The notes below the pieces were generated by a model. The model worked only from the letters and a program-made list of their open reading frames with translations. It was not told the DNA's origin and did not search any database. A stretch of 12,560 nt of DNA, from positions 1 through 12,560 of the forward strand of contig USBA01000035.1 of the NCBI GenBank assembly GCA_900552735.1, read 5' to 3'. Positions 1-6,506 of the stretch are shown piece after piece. A program made the position numbers and the translations under genes. This DNA is from an uncultured Collinsella sp. (GTDB taxonomy: Bacteria; Actinomycetota; Coriobacteriia; Coriobacteriales; Coriobacteriaceae). Every line of letters begins with the position of its first letter. The first letter of the stretch is position 1.

Positions 1-1551
1 GTTCAGAACTTCGGCGCCCTCGCCGCTCAGCGCAGACGTCTCGGGCACAAAGATCAGGCCGCCCAGTGCAACGACCAACACGACAGCGCAGGCTGCGCAG
101 GCAGGGACGTGCGCGCGCAGCCAGTTGGCGGGCGTGGCGGTGCCGTCGCGGAACTCGGATACGGTGCGCCCAAAGGCGCCCTTTCTAAACGGCGTCTCGA
201 TAAAGCGATATGAGCATTCGGCCACGGCGACCACCAACAGCACCTGCAAAATGTACTGCCACCACGGTGTATCGTTGATGTTGGCGACCGGGTTCATGAG
301 CAACAGCAGGGGATAGTGCCACAGGTAGATGCTGTACGAGCGCTTGCCAACCCACACGAGCGGCTCGGCGGACAGCGCGCGGGCAACCATTCCCTGGGGT
401 TGCACGCAGGCCGCGATGACCATGAGCGTGAGGATCGAGCACAGCAGTGTGCCTCCGCGATACTGGAAGGCGGTGTAGCCGTTGGTGAGCGCGACCATGG
501 CGGCAAGGCCAACCAGACCCACGACGCCCAACACATCGATGGATGCGGGCGAGGACCAAAAACGCACGAGGACGCTCGGCTGTGCCGGGGCGGTCTCGGC
601 TGCTTCGTCGGCCTTCTCGCCAGGCTTGCCCTCGGCGTTCTTGCCGTGCTTGGCGGCGCCAGCTAGGCGATTGAGCCCCAAACGACGAGCGAGACGCACC
701 GGCGCCAGGTCGCGATCGGGGATAAAGGCCATCCGGGCACCCAGCAGCAGCGAGAACACACGGGTGTCGGTGCCGTAGTACACGCGGCTGGGGTCGGCGG
801 CGGGGTTATAGAGCACCATCATGGCGAGGGCAGATACCGCGGCAAGGCCCAGAACCACGCGGCGCGTGTTGGGTTTGCTCACATGCATGGATACCATGGC
901 AAACAGCAGTGGCGGCCAAATCAGGTAGAACTGTTCCTCGATGGCAAGCGACCAAAAGTGCGTGAGCGGCGAGGGGTCGCCCAGAGCATTGAAGTACGAG
1001 ACGTTTTGGGCAATCTGCCACCAGTTGTTGAAGAACAACAGCGACGGCAGGATGTCGGGGCGCATCTTGGTGAGCATCACGTGGTTGAAGACGGTGCACA
1101 GAGCACAGGTCACCACCACGACGGTCACCACGGCGGGGACCAGGCGACGGATGCGGCGGATCCAGAAGCTCTTGAGGTCGATGCGGCCGGTCTTAGCGAC
1201 TTCGTTGAGCAGCAAGCGCGTGATCAGATAGCCCGAAAGCACAAAGAAGATCGTGACGCCGAGCAGGCCGCCCTGAGCCCACGTAAGATTGAGGTGATAG
1301 AGCACCACCGCGACAACGGCGAGCGTGCGCAGGCCGTCGAGGGCGGGAATGTAACGAGATTTGGGACGAGTGGGCGTCTGGTCCGCGGCGGCGGCGCTGG
1401 CGTGGTCCGCTTTGTTGGCGGGTGCTCGATGGGGGCTCGGGGTGCGTCGCGGGTCGCCTGCGCGGCGTTCAGTGCGCGGGCGTTCGTGCGGCGCCTGGTT
1501 ATCGGGCGCGCGGCGCGGGCCGCGTGAGCTCGATTGCGGGAATTGTTCCAT
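1..1551 (-). CDS. Membrane O-acyltransferase, OatA/YrhL-like (partial, 3' end off the window)
   Basis: Acyltransferase-3 family integral membrane protein. This family moves acyl (often acetyl) groups across the membrane onto cell-surface polymers such as peptidoglycan or other glycans; the acceptor here is unknown. The frame is open for 517 codons from the ATG at 1551 to the left edge with no stop. Residues 1-66 are a Pro/Arg/Ala-rich, probably disordered cytosolic tail. The core begins at YIPALDGLRTLAVV (67-80), with the candidate catalytic His86. HFWSLAIEEQFYLIWP (198-213) is the typical OatA-type motif, and RSYSIYLWHYPLLLL lies near the end of the membrane core. A charged Lys/Glu/Ala-rich cytosolic loop interrupts the middle. 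The visible part ends just after the last membrane segment, where OatA-type proteins usually continue into an extracytoplasmic SGNH esterase-like domain; that part is outside the window. The gene diverges from the ribokinase operon. Family assignment is firm; substrate is not. Confidence 0.9.
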   Translation of the reverse strand, partial: MEQFPQSSSRGPRRAPDNQAPHERPRTERRAGDPRRTPSPHRAPANKADHASAAAADQTPTRPKSRYIPALDGLRTLAVVAVVLYHLNLTWAQGGLLGVTIFFVLSGYLITRLLLNEVAKTGRIDLKSFWIRRIRRLVPAVVTVVVVTCALCTVFNHVMLTKMRPDILPSLLFFNNWWQIAQNVSYFNALGDPSPLTHFWSLAIEEQFYLIWPPLLFAMVSMHVSKPNTRRVVLGLAAVSALAMMVLYNPAADPSRVYYGTDTRVFSLLLGARMAFIPDRDLAPVRLARRLGLNRLAGAAKHGKNAEGKPGEKADEAAETAPAQPSVLVRFWSSPASIDVLGVVGLVGLAAMVALTNGYTAFQYRGGTLLCSILTLMVIAACVQPQGMVARALSAEPLVWVGKRSYSIYLWHYPLLLLMNPVANINDTPWWQYILQVLLVVAVAECSYRFIETPFRKGAFGRTVSEFRDGTATPANWLRAHVPACAACAVVLVVALGGLIFVPETSALSGEGAEVLN

Positions 1552-1590
1552 AAAACATCATCCAATGACGAGAAAAATCAGCACGTATTC

Positions 1591-1596
1591 ATTGTA
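1591..1596 (-). promoter_or_regulatory. Candidate -10 box for the acyltransferase gene
   Basis: Read on the minus strand this is TACAAT, five of six matches to the sigma-70-type -10 consensus, about 40 nt before the start codon at 1551. No good -35 hexamer sits 16-18 nt upstream, so the promoter is weak, activator-dependent or misidentified. Confidence 0.35.
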
Positions 1597-1644
1597 GCTG
1601 CCCGCTCCTGTGAATGCTTGCTGCTGGCGCAACCTCAAGCGCGC

Positions 1645-1674
1645 GTTCACATCAAAGTGAACTAAAGTTATAGA
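1645..1674 (+). promoter_or_regulatory. Promoter with overlapping palindromic operator for the ribokinase/nucleoside hydrolase operon
   Basis: A -35-like TTCACA (1646-1651) and a -10-like TATAGA (1669-1674) are separated by 17 nt, which would start transcription near 1681 and leave a leader of about 55 nt. The perfect interrupted palindrome GTTCAC-ATCAAA-GTGAAC (1645-1662) lies over the -35 element, as expected for an operator. The regulator is not encoded in the window. A small GGGC-ATAAA-GCCC hairpin (1706-1718) lies just before the ribosome binding site, with no evident riboswitch around it. Confidence 0.45.
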
Positions 1675-1736
1675 GTGCGAAAGCATACGATTGACGGCCG
1701 ACGGTGGGCATAAAGCCCGCAGATGAGGAGGTTTCC

Positions 1737-2699
1737 ATGGCAGATCGCGGCATCGTTGCGGTGTTCGGCAGCATGAACATGGACCTTTCGGTGGCGTGTG
1801 AGCGCATGCCGCGTGCGGGCGAGACCGTCGGCGGTAGCGGTTTTATCACCAACGCCGGCGGCAAGGGTGCCAACCAGGCTGTGGCCGCCGCGCGCATGGG
1901 TGCGCGCACGTGCATGATCGGCGCCGTCGGGCGCGATGCATTTGGCGATGCACTGGTGGCGGGACTCCAAGATGCCGGCGTGGGCGTTGAGTTTGTGGCG
2001 CGTCGCGACGACGTGGAGACTGGCACCGCGACTATCATTCGCTGCGAGAACGACAACCGCATCGTGTTGTCGCCGGGCGCCAACCATGCGCTTTCGGGCG
2101 AGGACGTGGCCTGCGCGCTGCGCTATCTGGTGGCTGACGAGCTTGACGCCGATATCTGCGACCTCGCCCCGGCTGCCGGCGGCGTCTTTATCGCCCAGGG
2201 CGAATGCGACCTGATGGCAACGGCTGCGGCGCTCTCTTGCGCCCACGGGTTGGGGTTCTATACGGTCTTTAATCCGGCGCCCGCCTGCGACCTGCCGGCG
2301 GGAGCGTGGCCTGCGGTCGACTTGGTTTGTCCCAACGAGACCGAGTGCCAGGTGCTGACGGGCATCTTGCCCACGGGTGACGCGAGCTGCGTGGCCGCGC
2401 TTAAGGCCTTGCTCGCTAAGGGTGTCGGTGCCGCGGTTATCACACTGGGCGGATCCGGATCGGTTACGCTCGGCGATGATGGAGGGCTGCTACGCATGCC
2501 GGCGCTCTCTAGCGAGGTGGTCGACACGACGGCCGCCGGCGATACGTTTATCGGCGCACTTGCGGCGGCTCGGCTGCAGGGCTTGCCCCTTTTTGAGTGC
2601 ATGGTCGCAGGCGCTCGCGCCTCGGCAGTGACGGTATCGCGCCTGGGTGCTCAGCAATCGATTCCCACGCGCGCCGAAGTTGAACATTGGTTTGGTTAA
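1737..2699 (+). CDS. rbsK: Ribokinase (PfkB family)
   Basis: Cytosolic sugar kinase that phosphorylates D-ribose to ribose 5-phosphate with ATP, feeding the pentose phosphate pathway and nucleotide synthesis. The 320-residue product is slightly longer than typical RbsK. It shows the N-terminal GSMNMDL with Asp16 (sugar-binding position), the first PfkB signature GGKGANQA (41-48), and the second, DTTAAGDTF, whose catalytic base is Asp269; the same string is characteristic of ribokinases rather than fructokinases. The C-terminus (AVTVSRLGAQQSIPTRAEV) is also ribokinase-like. I chose the ATG at 1737 because GAGGAGG (1725-1731) precedes it by 5 nt; an in-frame start at 1704 lacks a comparable site. 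The next gene starts 30 nt downstream and encodes a ribose-releasing nucleoside hydrolase, so the two probably form an operon for nucleoside-ribose salvage. Confidence 0.92.
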   Translation: MADRGIVAVFGSMNMDLSVACERMPRAGETVGGSGFITNAGGKGANQAVAAARMGARTCMIGAVGRDAFGDALVAGLQDAGVGVEFVARRDDVETGTATIIRCENDNRIVLSPGANHALSGEDVACALRYLVADELDADICDLAPAAGGVFIAQGECDLMATAAALSCAHGLGFYTVFNPAPACDLPAGAWPAVDLVCPNETECQVLTGILPTGDASCVAALKALLAKGVGAAVITLGGSGSVTLGDDGGLLRMPALSSEVVDTTAAGDTFIGALAAARLQGLPLFECMVAGARASAVTVSRLGAQQSIPTRAEVEHWFG

Positions 2700-2729
2700 A
2701 CGATAAAGACGGAGAAGCGGAGTAGAACA

Positions 2730-3704
2730 ATGACAACCAAGAAGCTGATCCTTGATCTGGATATGGGTGTGGACGATGCGATGGCGCTGGCCTATGCCAT
2801 CGCGAGCCCCGAGGTGGAGCTCGTGGGCATCACCACGTGCTTTGGCAACGTGCGCGTCGAGCAATCGGCGCACAACTGCCTTGCGGTGCTCGATCTGCTG
2901 GGTCGCCCCGAGGTTCCGGTGTACCTGGGTGCCGACCGTCCTCTGCAGGCGACTGAGCCCTATACGCCGCCGGCGTCCACCGCGCTCATTCACGGCAAGA
3001 ACGGCATCGGCGGCGCGAGCGTGCCCGCGTCGCCCTACGAGCCGGTGGGGGCGACCTCGGCCGACGGCAACGCTGCGGTCGATTATCTGATCGATGCCGC
3101 GCGCACCTATGGTCCCGATCTGGTCTACGTAGCGACTGGCCCGCTCTCCAACCTGGCGCTCGCCCTGGAGCGCGATGCGGCGGCGATGATGTCCATCGGC
3201 CGCGTGGTCGTGATGGGCGGCGCCCTTACCGTGCCCGGCAACGTGAGCGCGGGCGCCGAGGCCAATATGGCGAGCGACCCCGAGGCAGCCGACGCGGTGC
3301 TGCGCTCGGGCCGTAAGCTCACCATGGTGGGTCTGGACGTGACGCATCGCGTGGTGCTCACACGCCGCGACATTGCCGGCTGGACGGGCTCGGGCACCAT
3401 GGCGGGCTGCGCATTTGCGAGCATGGTCGAGCACTACATTGGCTCGTACGAGATGAACGCACCCTACCTGGGTGGTTGTGCGCTGCACGATCCGCTGGCC
3501 GTTGCCGTGGCGATCGACCCCACGCTCGTAGGTGCGCTCGGCTGCAACCTGCGTGTTGATCTGCTGGGCGAGTACCGCGGTCGCACCATCTGCGATGAGC
3601 GCCGCCTGTCCGATCCGGACAAGAGCGCGCTTGTGGCACTGACCGTGGATGCTCCGCGCTTCCTGTCCGAGTTCAAGACGCGTATGGCCCGTGTCCTTGG
3701 CTAA
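2730..3704 (+). CDS. Inosine/uridine-preferring nucleoside hydrolase family protein
   Basis: Hydrolyses the N-glycosidic bond of ribonucleosides to free base plus ribose; purine or pyrimidine preference cannot be read from the sequence. At 324 residues it is of usual family length. The calcium/ribose-binding N-terminal motif is DLDMGVDDA (9-17; Asp11, Asp15 and Asp16 conserved, with Leu and Met where DTDPG-type members have Thr and Pro). EAN at 177-179 matches the E-x-N ribose-binding pair, and LHDPLAVA contains His253 and Asp254, the usual active-site His-Asp. The ATG at 2730 has GGAG at 2719-2722, 7 nt upstream. It follows rbsK by 30 nt without a terminator, so cotranscription is likely and the kinase would trap the released ribose. 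No nucleoside transporter is in the window. Confidence 0.92.
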   Translation: MTTKKLILDLDMGVDDAMALAYAIASPEVELVGITTCFGNVRVEQSAHNCLAVLDLLGRPEVPVYLGADRPLQATEPYTPPASTALIHGKNGIGGASVPASPYEPVGATSADGNAAVDYLIDAARTYGPDLVYVATGPLSNLALALERDAAAMMSIGRVVVMGGALTVPGNVSAGAEANMASDPEAADAVLRSGRKLTMVGLDVTHRVVLTRRDIAGWTGSGTMAGCAFASMVEHYIGSYEMNAPYLGGCALHDPLAVAVAIDPTLVGALGCNLRVDLLGEYRGRTICDERRLSDPDKSALVALTVDAPRFLSEFKTRMARVLG

Positions 3705-3713
3705 GTTGTCTTT

Positions 3714-3742
3714 TTGGACGGGGCTTTTTTGACTGGTATGAT
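3714..3742 (+). promoter_or_regulatory. Weak candidate promoter for luxS
   Basis: TTGGAC (3714-3719), a 17-nt spacer and TATGAT (3737-3742, preceded by TGG, hence extended -10-like) form a possible promoter inside the hairpin. TTGGTA (3743-3748) with TAAAAG (3765-3770) is an equally weak alternative. luxS is separated from the preceding gene by about 100 nt, so its own promoter is expected, but which element is used cannot be decided by eye. Confidence 0.3.
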
Positions 3743-3780
3743 TGGTACGACCATTCGAACCAGCTAAAAGAGCCCCGTCC
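3716..3780 (+). repeat. Extended 65-nt hairpin (inverted repeat) between the nucleoside hydrolase and luxS
   Basis: GGACGGGGCT (3716-3725) pairs perfectly with AGCCCCGTCC (3771-3780). Pairing continues inward through T-run/A-run and CTGGT/ACCAG, down to a TGGT-ACG-ACCA tip, so almost the whole segment folds on itself around about 3748. There is no T-tract after the right arm, so it is not a textbook terminator. It may end the rbsK operon, shield mRNA ends, or be a REP-like palindrome. Confidence 0.6.
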
Positions 3781-3806
3781 CAATTTGACTATCGAGAGGA
3801 TCTGCC

Positions 3807-4295
3807 ATGGAGCGCATCGCCAGCTTTTCCGTTGATCATCTGCTGCTTGAGCCCGGCGTGTATGTGAGCCGCATCGACCGCGATCCGGCGACCGGTGCTG
3901 CCGTCACCACGTTTGACCTGCGCCTGACCACGCCCAACAAGGAGCCGGTCATGAACACCGCCGAGTGCCACACCATCGAGCACCTGGGTGCAACGTTCTT
4001 GCGCAATCATGCCGAGTGGTCGGGCCGCATTGTCTACTTTGGCCCCATGGGCTGCCGCACGGGCTTTTACCTCGTTGTGTTTGGCGAGGTGACGAGCGAG
4101 GAGATCCTGCCGCTCGTGCGTGAGCTGTTCGAGTTTGTCGCCGACTTTGAGGGCGATGTCCCCGGTGCCGCTCCCGAGGAGTGCGGCAACTACCTGGACC
4201 AGAACCTTCCCATGGCTAACTGGCTCGCGCGCCGTTACCTCGACCGCGACCTGGCCGATATCGACGAGAAGCACCTGCACTATCAGCAGGCATAA
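3807..4295 (+). CDS. luxS: S-ribosylhomocysteine lyase (LuxS)
   Basis: Cytosolic metalloenzyme of the activated methyl cycle: cleaves S-ribosylhomocysteine to homocysteine and 4,5-dihydroxy-2,3-pentanedione, the precursor of autoinducer-2. The 162-residue length is standard. All diagnostic elements are present: the metal ligands of HTIEH (His55, His59), the catalytic Cys83 in MGCRTGFY, the third metal ligand Cys126 in EECGNYLDQN, and the N-terminal SFSVDHLLLEPGVY. The ATG at 3807 is preceded by GAGAGGA (3794-3800) at 6 nt. The gene appears to be its own unit: a long hairpin upstream and an intrinsic terminator 30 nt downstream. Its partner nucleosidase (Pfs/MTAN) is not in the window. Whether AI-2 is used as a signal by this organism cannot be inferred from luxS alone. 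Confidence 0.97.
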   Translation: MERIASFSVDHLLLEPGVYVSRIDRDPATGAAVTTFDLRLTTPNKEPVMNTAECHTIEHLGATFLRNHAEWSGRIVYFGPMGCRTGFYLVVFGEVTSEEILPLVRELFEFVADFEGDVPGAAPEECGNYLDQNLPMANWLARRYLDRDLADIDEKHLHYQQA

Positions 4296-4323
4296 GGGCT
4301 TTATCGCCCAAAACGCGCGCATT

Positions 4324-4356
4324 GGGCGCCTTCGCTTATGCGGGGGCGCCTTTTTG
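4324..4356 (+). terminator. Intrinsic terminator after luxS
   Basis: GGCGCC (4325-4330) pairs with GGCGCC (4345-4350); an inner CGC-TTAT-GCG extends the stem past a small internal loop, and TTTTTG follows immediately. It lies 30 nt past the luxS stop codon. Confidence 0.8.
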
Positions 4357-4376
4357 TTGATTGGTCGGGACGAGCG

Positions 4377-4430
4377 TTCAAAATCGCTCATGTTTGTTCT
4401 AGAATGTTCGTATAGTCACATTTACGAACA
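4377..4430 (+). promoter_or_regulatory. Promoter and 26-bp palindromic operator for the DUF4867-type gene
   Basis: TTCAAA (4377-4382), a 17-nt spacer and TAGAAT (4400-4405) form a plausible promoter starting near 4411. Directly over that start lies the perfect interrupted palindrome TGTTCGTA (4405-4412) - 10 nt - TACGAACA (4423-4430), whose right end abuts the GGAG ribosome binding site (4431-4434). This is ideal placement for repressor binding. It is not the LexA arrangement, because the GTTC and GAAC halves are in the opposite order and more widely spaced. The cognate regulator is not encoded nearby. Confidence 0.5.
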
Positions 4431-4439
4431 GGAGTGAAC

Positions 4440-5084
4440 ATGCATATCTGCTCTGTCAACGATCCCGAGTTCAAATCCTATGGCAACGTTTGGAATAACG
4501 TTCCGTCCGAGCTCACGTCGCCCGTGCTCGAGGCGCTTTCTGCCACGTCCATTCCCGAGGGCAGCAAGTACGTAGCAAGTGCGCCGGAGCTCGAGGGCGT
4601 CAAGGATGCCGATAAACTGGGCTTTCTCATGTTTGGCGGCCGACCCTTCCAGCTGGGCTGGTGCAATGGCCACAACACGCAGCTCAACTGCCTGGAGTAT
4701 CACCGCGCCAGCGAGTTCAACCTGGGCGCGCGCGACTTTATCCTGCTCGTGGCGCATCGCTGGGAGATCGAGGACGGTAAGCTCGACACCGCGTGCGTCA
4801 AGGCGTTCCGCGTGCCGGCGGGTACGGTCGTCGAAGTCTTCAACACCACGCTCCACTACACGCCCTGCATGGTCGATGACGGCGGCTTCCAGGTGATGGT
4901 GGCGCTGCCGGCGGGCACCAACGGCCCGCGCCCCGAGGCTGCATCCGACATGCCTGCTGCCGGCGACAGCTACTGCTACTGGAAGGCCGACAAGTGGGTC
5001 CTCTGCCACGCCGACAGCCCCAAGGCAGCCGAAGGCGGCTACGTAGGCCTCATCGGCAAGAACCTCGACATCACCGTGGACTAG
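4440..5084 (+). CDS. DUF4867-type protein, probably cupin-like
   Basis: I recognise this as resembling the DUF4867 family of gut Firmicutes and Actinobacteria; its biochemical role is not known to me. The 214-residue protein has no signal peptide or membrane segment and should be cytosolic. Family-like blocks are the N-terminal SVNDPEFKSYG, PELEGV (49-54), and GRPFQLGWCNGHNTQLNCLEYH (67-88). Glu86, His88 and Glu92 together with His139 (TTLHYTPC) look like a cupin-style metal site; this is inference. ATG 4440 is preferred over GTG 4434 because GGAG (4431-4434) is correctly spaced only for the ATG. It stands alone between the luxS terminator and a repeat that begins inside its own last codons. 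A frameshifted second copy of its 3' end lies at 6449-6506. The strong palindrome upstream suggests inducible expression, possibly by a sugar or carboxylate. Confidence 0.7.
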   Translation: MHICSVNDPEFKSYGNVWNNVPSELTSPVLEALSATSIPEGSKYVASAPELEGVKDADKLGFLMFGGRPFQLGWCNGHNTQLNCLEYHRASEFNLGARDFILLVAHRWEIEDGKLDTACVKAFRVPAGTVVEVFNTTLHYTPCMVDDGGFQVMVALPAGTNGPRPEAASDMPAAGDSYCYWKADKWVLCHADSPKAAEGGYVGLIGKNLDITVD

Positions 5085-5279
5085 AATCTTCCGTCTCGAT
5101 CTGTAACATCTAGCGGGCTAAATCGTCTCTACCTGTTACAGATTTAGACAAACTGCAGGGGACAGACCGAACAATCTCGATCTGTAACACCAGGCCCGGT
5201 TTTGACGGCCTACCTGTTACAGATCGAGACAAACGGGCCCAAACCACCACAAAGGTGCCTGTCCCCATTGCGGTGGCTG
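5026..5279. repeat. Direct repeat copy 1 with two long hairpins, left of the ATPase gene
   Basis: This segment matches 6449-6702 with about 20 differences in roughly 250 bp. It includes the last 18 or so codons of the DUF4867-type gene and all intergenic DNA up to the ATPase stop codon. Hairpin A: 5093-5108 pairs with 5134-5149 (16 bp, 2 mismatches). Hairpin B: 5175-5189 pairs perfectly with 5215-5229 (15 bp). Both have 25-nt loops, share the ATCTGTAACA arm, and are about 81 nt apart. GGGGACAG (5158-5165) and CTGTCCCC (5259-5266) bracket hairpin B; AAAGGTGCCTGTCCCC at 5251-5266 resembles REP-type motifs I have seen in other bacteria. The hairpins may terminate transcription for the two converging genes. 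Confidence 0.9.
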
Positions 5280-5280
5280 C

Positions 5281-6387
5281 CTAGAGTTGGCTGCGCAGAT
5301 AGTCAGCCATATATGGAACGGCGAAACGCACGTAACCGCGGCGCGCCTGTTCGATTACGCCGGCGTCGATGAGGCGCCGGCGATACTTTTGCGCATAGTC
5401 GGGTGTGACTGACATACGTTTCGCTACATCGGAAATGCGCGAAACGGCGTCTTCGTCATCAGTCATTGCGTCGAGAAACGCGACGTCTTGGTCCGATAGC
5501 GCGGCGAGCGTCGTTTCACAAACATCGTTTTCGAAATCGGCTTTTGACGCTTCGATAGCTCCGTCGACTTGCTCTGGCGTTACGTGTTCTCCTGTCTTGC
5601 AGCGATTGCCGATGTTATAGCCGATGAGCTGCAGCATATAGGGCGAGCCTTGGGTTGCGCGAGCGGCACGGAGGCGAAGATCGCCTGGAATATCAAGGTC
5701 GAGCTCTTCGAAAGCCCGCTGATAATAGGCATCGACATCTCCGACTGAAAGCGGTTCGAGCGTGACCTTGCGAGCGCGGTTGAGAAATGTCAGCACGCGG
5801 TCATTGAGCGTTGCACAGACGGCTCCCGGGAGACCTGCCATAACAAGCGCGACGTTGAGTCCCTCACCGACCAGCTCTTGATAGGCGGTGACGAGCTGTC
5901 TAATCTCAGGTGAATTAGCTTGGAGCTCATCGATAAGGATGAGGATGCCGTGCCCCTGCTCGGTCAGCTTGCGCGCCAGCTGCGTGAGTTTGAACTGGAA
6001 ACTCTTGGTCTCCTGCACATCGCGTGTGAACTCGAGACCGGCTGAGAAGCCGAAGACGCTCAAGCTACCGCCAGAAAGTTTGGGGAGATGACGCTTGCTG
6101 ACATAAGGCTCGCCTGCTTCTTGGATTTTTTCAACAATGCGCTCAAGCATATCTTCGGAGGCTACGGTGGGTGTGGCGACAACAAAACCGAGCTTGCGTG
6201 CGCGGTCGGCAAGTTCCCACAGAAGAACCGTCTTGCCGCTGCCTCGCTGGCCGAGCATGAGCATGGCTCGGTCTCGATTGCCCGGCTCCTGCTCAAGACC
6301 GGAGATGAATGTCGAAATCACGTTCCCGCGACCCACCAGATAGGACGGGCGATTTCCAAATGAGGGGGAGAAGATGGTTTCAGTCAT
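5281..6387 (-). CDS. AAA-family ATPase with C-terminal winged helix, function unknown
   Basis: A 368-residue soluble ATP-binding protein. Walker A is GQRGSGKT (46-53); Walker B is ILILIDELQ with Asp153-Glu154; a sensor-like strand follows (NVALVMAGLPG). The lid region contains GSPYMLQLIGYNIG. The last 80 or so residues read as a winged helix-turn-helix (ISDVAKRMSVTPDYAQKYRRRL, then IDAGVIEQARRGYVRFAVP). This layout (AAA_16/archaeal-ATPase-like plus wHTH) recurs in standalone actinobacterial ATP-binding proteins, in Orc/Cdc6-like proteins and in STAND regulators, so DNA binding is plausible but unproven. It is not IstB or a known transposition helper. Sampled lines suggest about 53% GC against 60-65% in neighbouring genes. 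It is transcribed against both neighbours and bracketed by direct repeats, which suggests acquisition. Its ATG has AGGAGA (minus strand, 6396-6391) a few nt upstream. Confidence 0.85.
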   Translation of the reverse strand: MTETIFSPSFGNRPSYLVGRGNVISTFISGLEQEPGNRDRAMLMLGQRGSGKTVLLWELADRARKLGFVVATPTVASEDMLERIVEKIQEAGEPYVSKRHLPKLSGGSLSVFGFSAGLEFTRDVQETKSFQFKLTQLARKLTEQGHGILILIDELQANSPEIRQLVTAYQELVGEGLNVALVMAGLPGAVCATLNDRVLTFLNRARKVTLEPLSVGDVDAYYQRAFEELDLDIPGDLRLRAARATQGSPYMLQLIGYNIGNRCKTGEHVTPEQVDGAIEASKADFENDVCETTLAALSDQDVAFLDAMTDDEDAVSRISDVAKRMSVTPDYAQKYRRRLIDAGVIEQARRGYVRFAVPYMADYLRSQL

Positions 6388-6439
6388 AAGTCTCCTTTCC
6401 TTTTTTTCCTATTTTTTCCTTTCTTTCCTATTCAGTCAA
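6388..6439 (-). promoter_or_regulatory. Purine-rich leader and candidate promoter of the ATPase gene
   Basis: On the minus strand, TTGACT (6439-6434) is a good -35 match; 17 nt on is AAAAAT (6416-6411), a weak -10. Between the -35 and the start codon the coding strand is almost pure A/G, built of about four AGGAAA-containing units of 9-10 nt, and ends in the ribosome binding site. Runs of seven (6401-6407) and six (6412-6417) identical bases make it slippage-prone. Confidence 0.4.
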
Positions 6440-6448
6440 ATGAATTGC

Positions 6449-6506
6449 TGAGCGAAGGCGGTTACGTAGGCCTCGTCGGCAAAACCTCGGCATCACCTGC
6501 GACTAG
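6449..6506 (+). pseudogene. Frameshifted 3'-end fragment of the DUF4867-type gene
   Basis: This corresponds to the last codons of the intact gene at 5026-5084. It can be read as EGGYVGLVGK, then a single-base deletion (GGCAAAAC instead of GGCAAGAAC) shifts the frame, although the ancestral TAG is still visible at 6504-6506. Nothing of the rest of the gene lies upstream; instead the ATPase promoter region begins. It is a relic left by duplication or insertion. Confidence 0.8.

Noticed and set aside
883..1527. 214-codon open frame on the plus strand
   Set aside because: Antisense to the acyltransferase, whose motifs and membrane pattern are clear in its own frame.
1700..1736. Riboswitch in the rbsK leader
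   Set aside because: The leader is only about 55 nt with one 4-bp hairpin; no known aptamer pattern is visible.
2490..3488. 332-codon open frame on the minus strand
   Set aside because: Covers parts of both rbsK and the nucleoside hydrolase in antisense; no recognisable domain.
4405..4430. LexA/SOS box
   Set aside because: The half-sites GTTC and GAAC are in the reverse order and too widely spaced for the Gram-positive LexA box.
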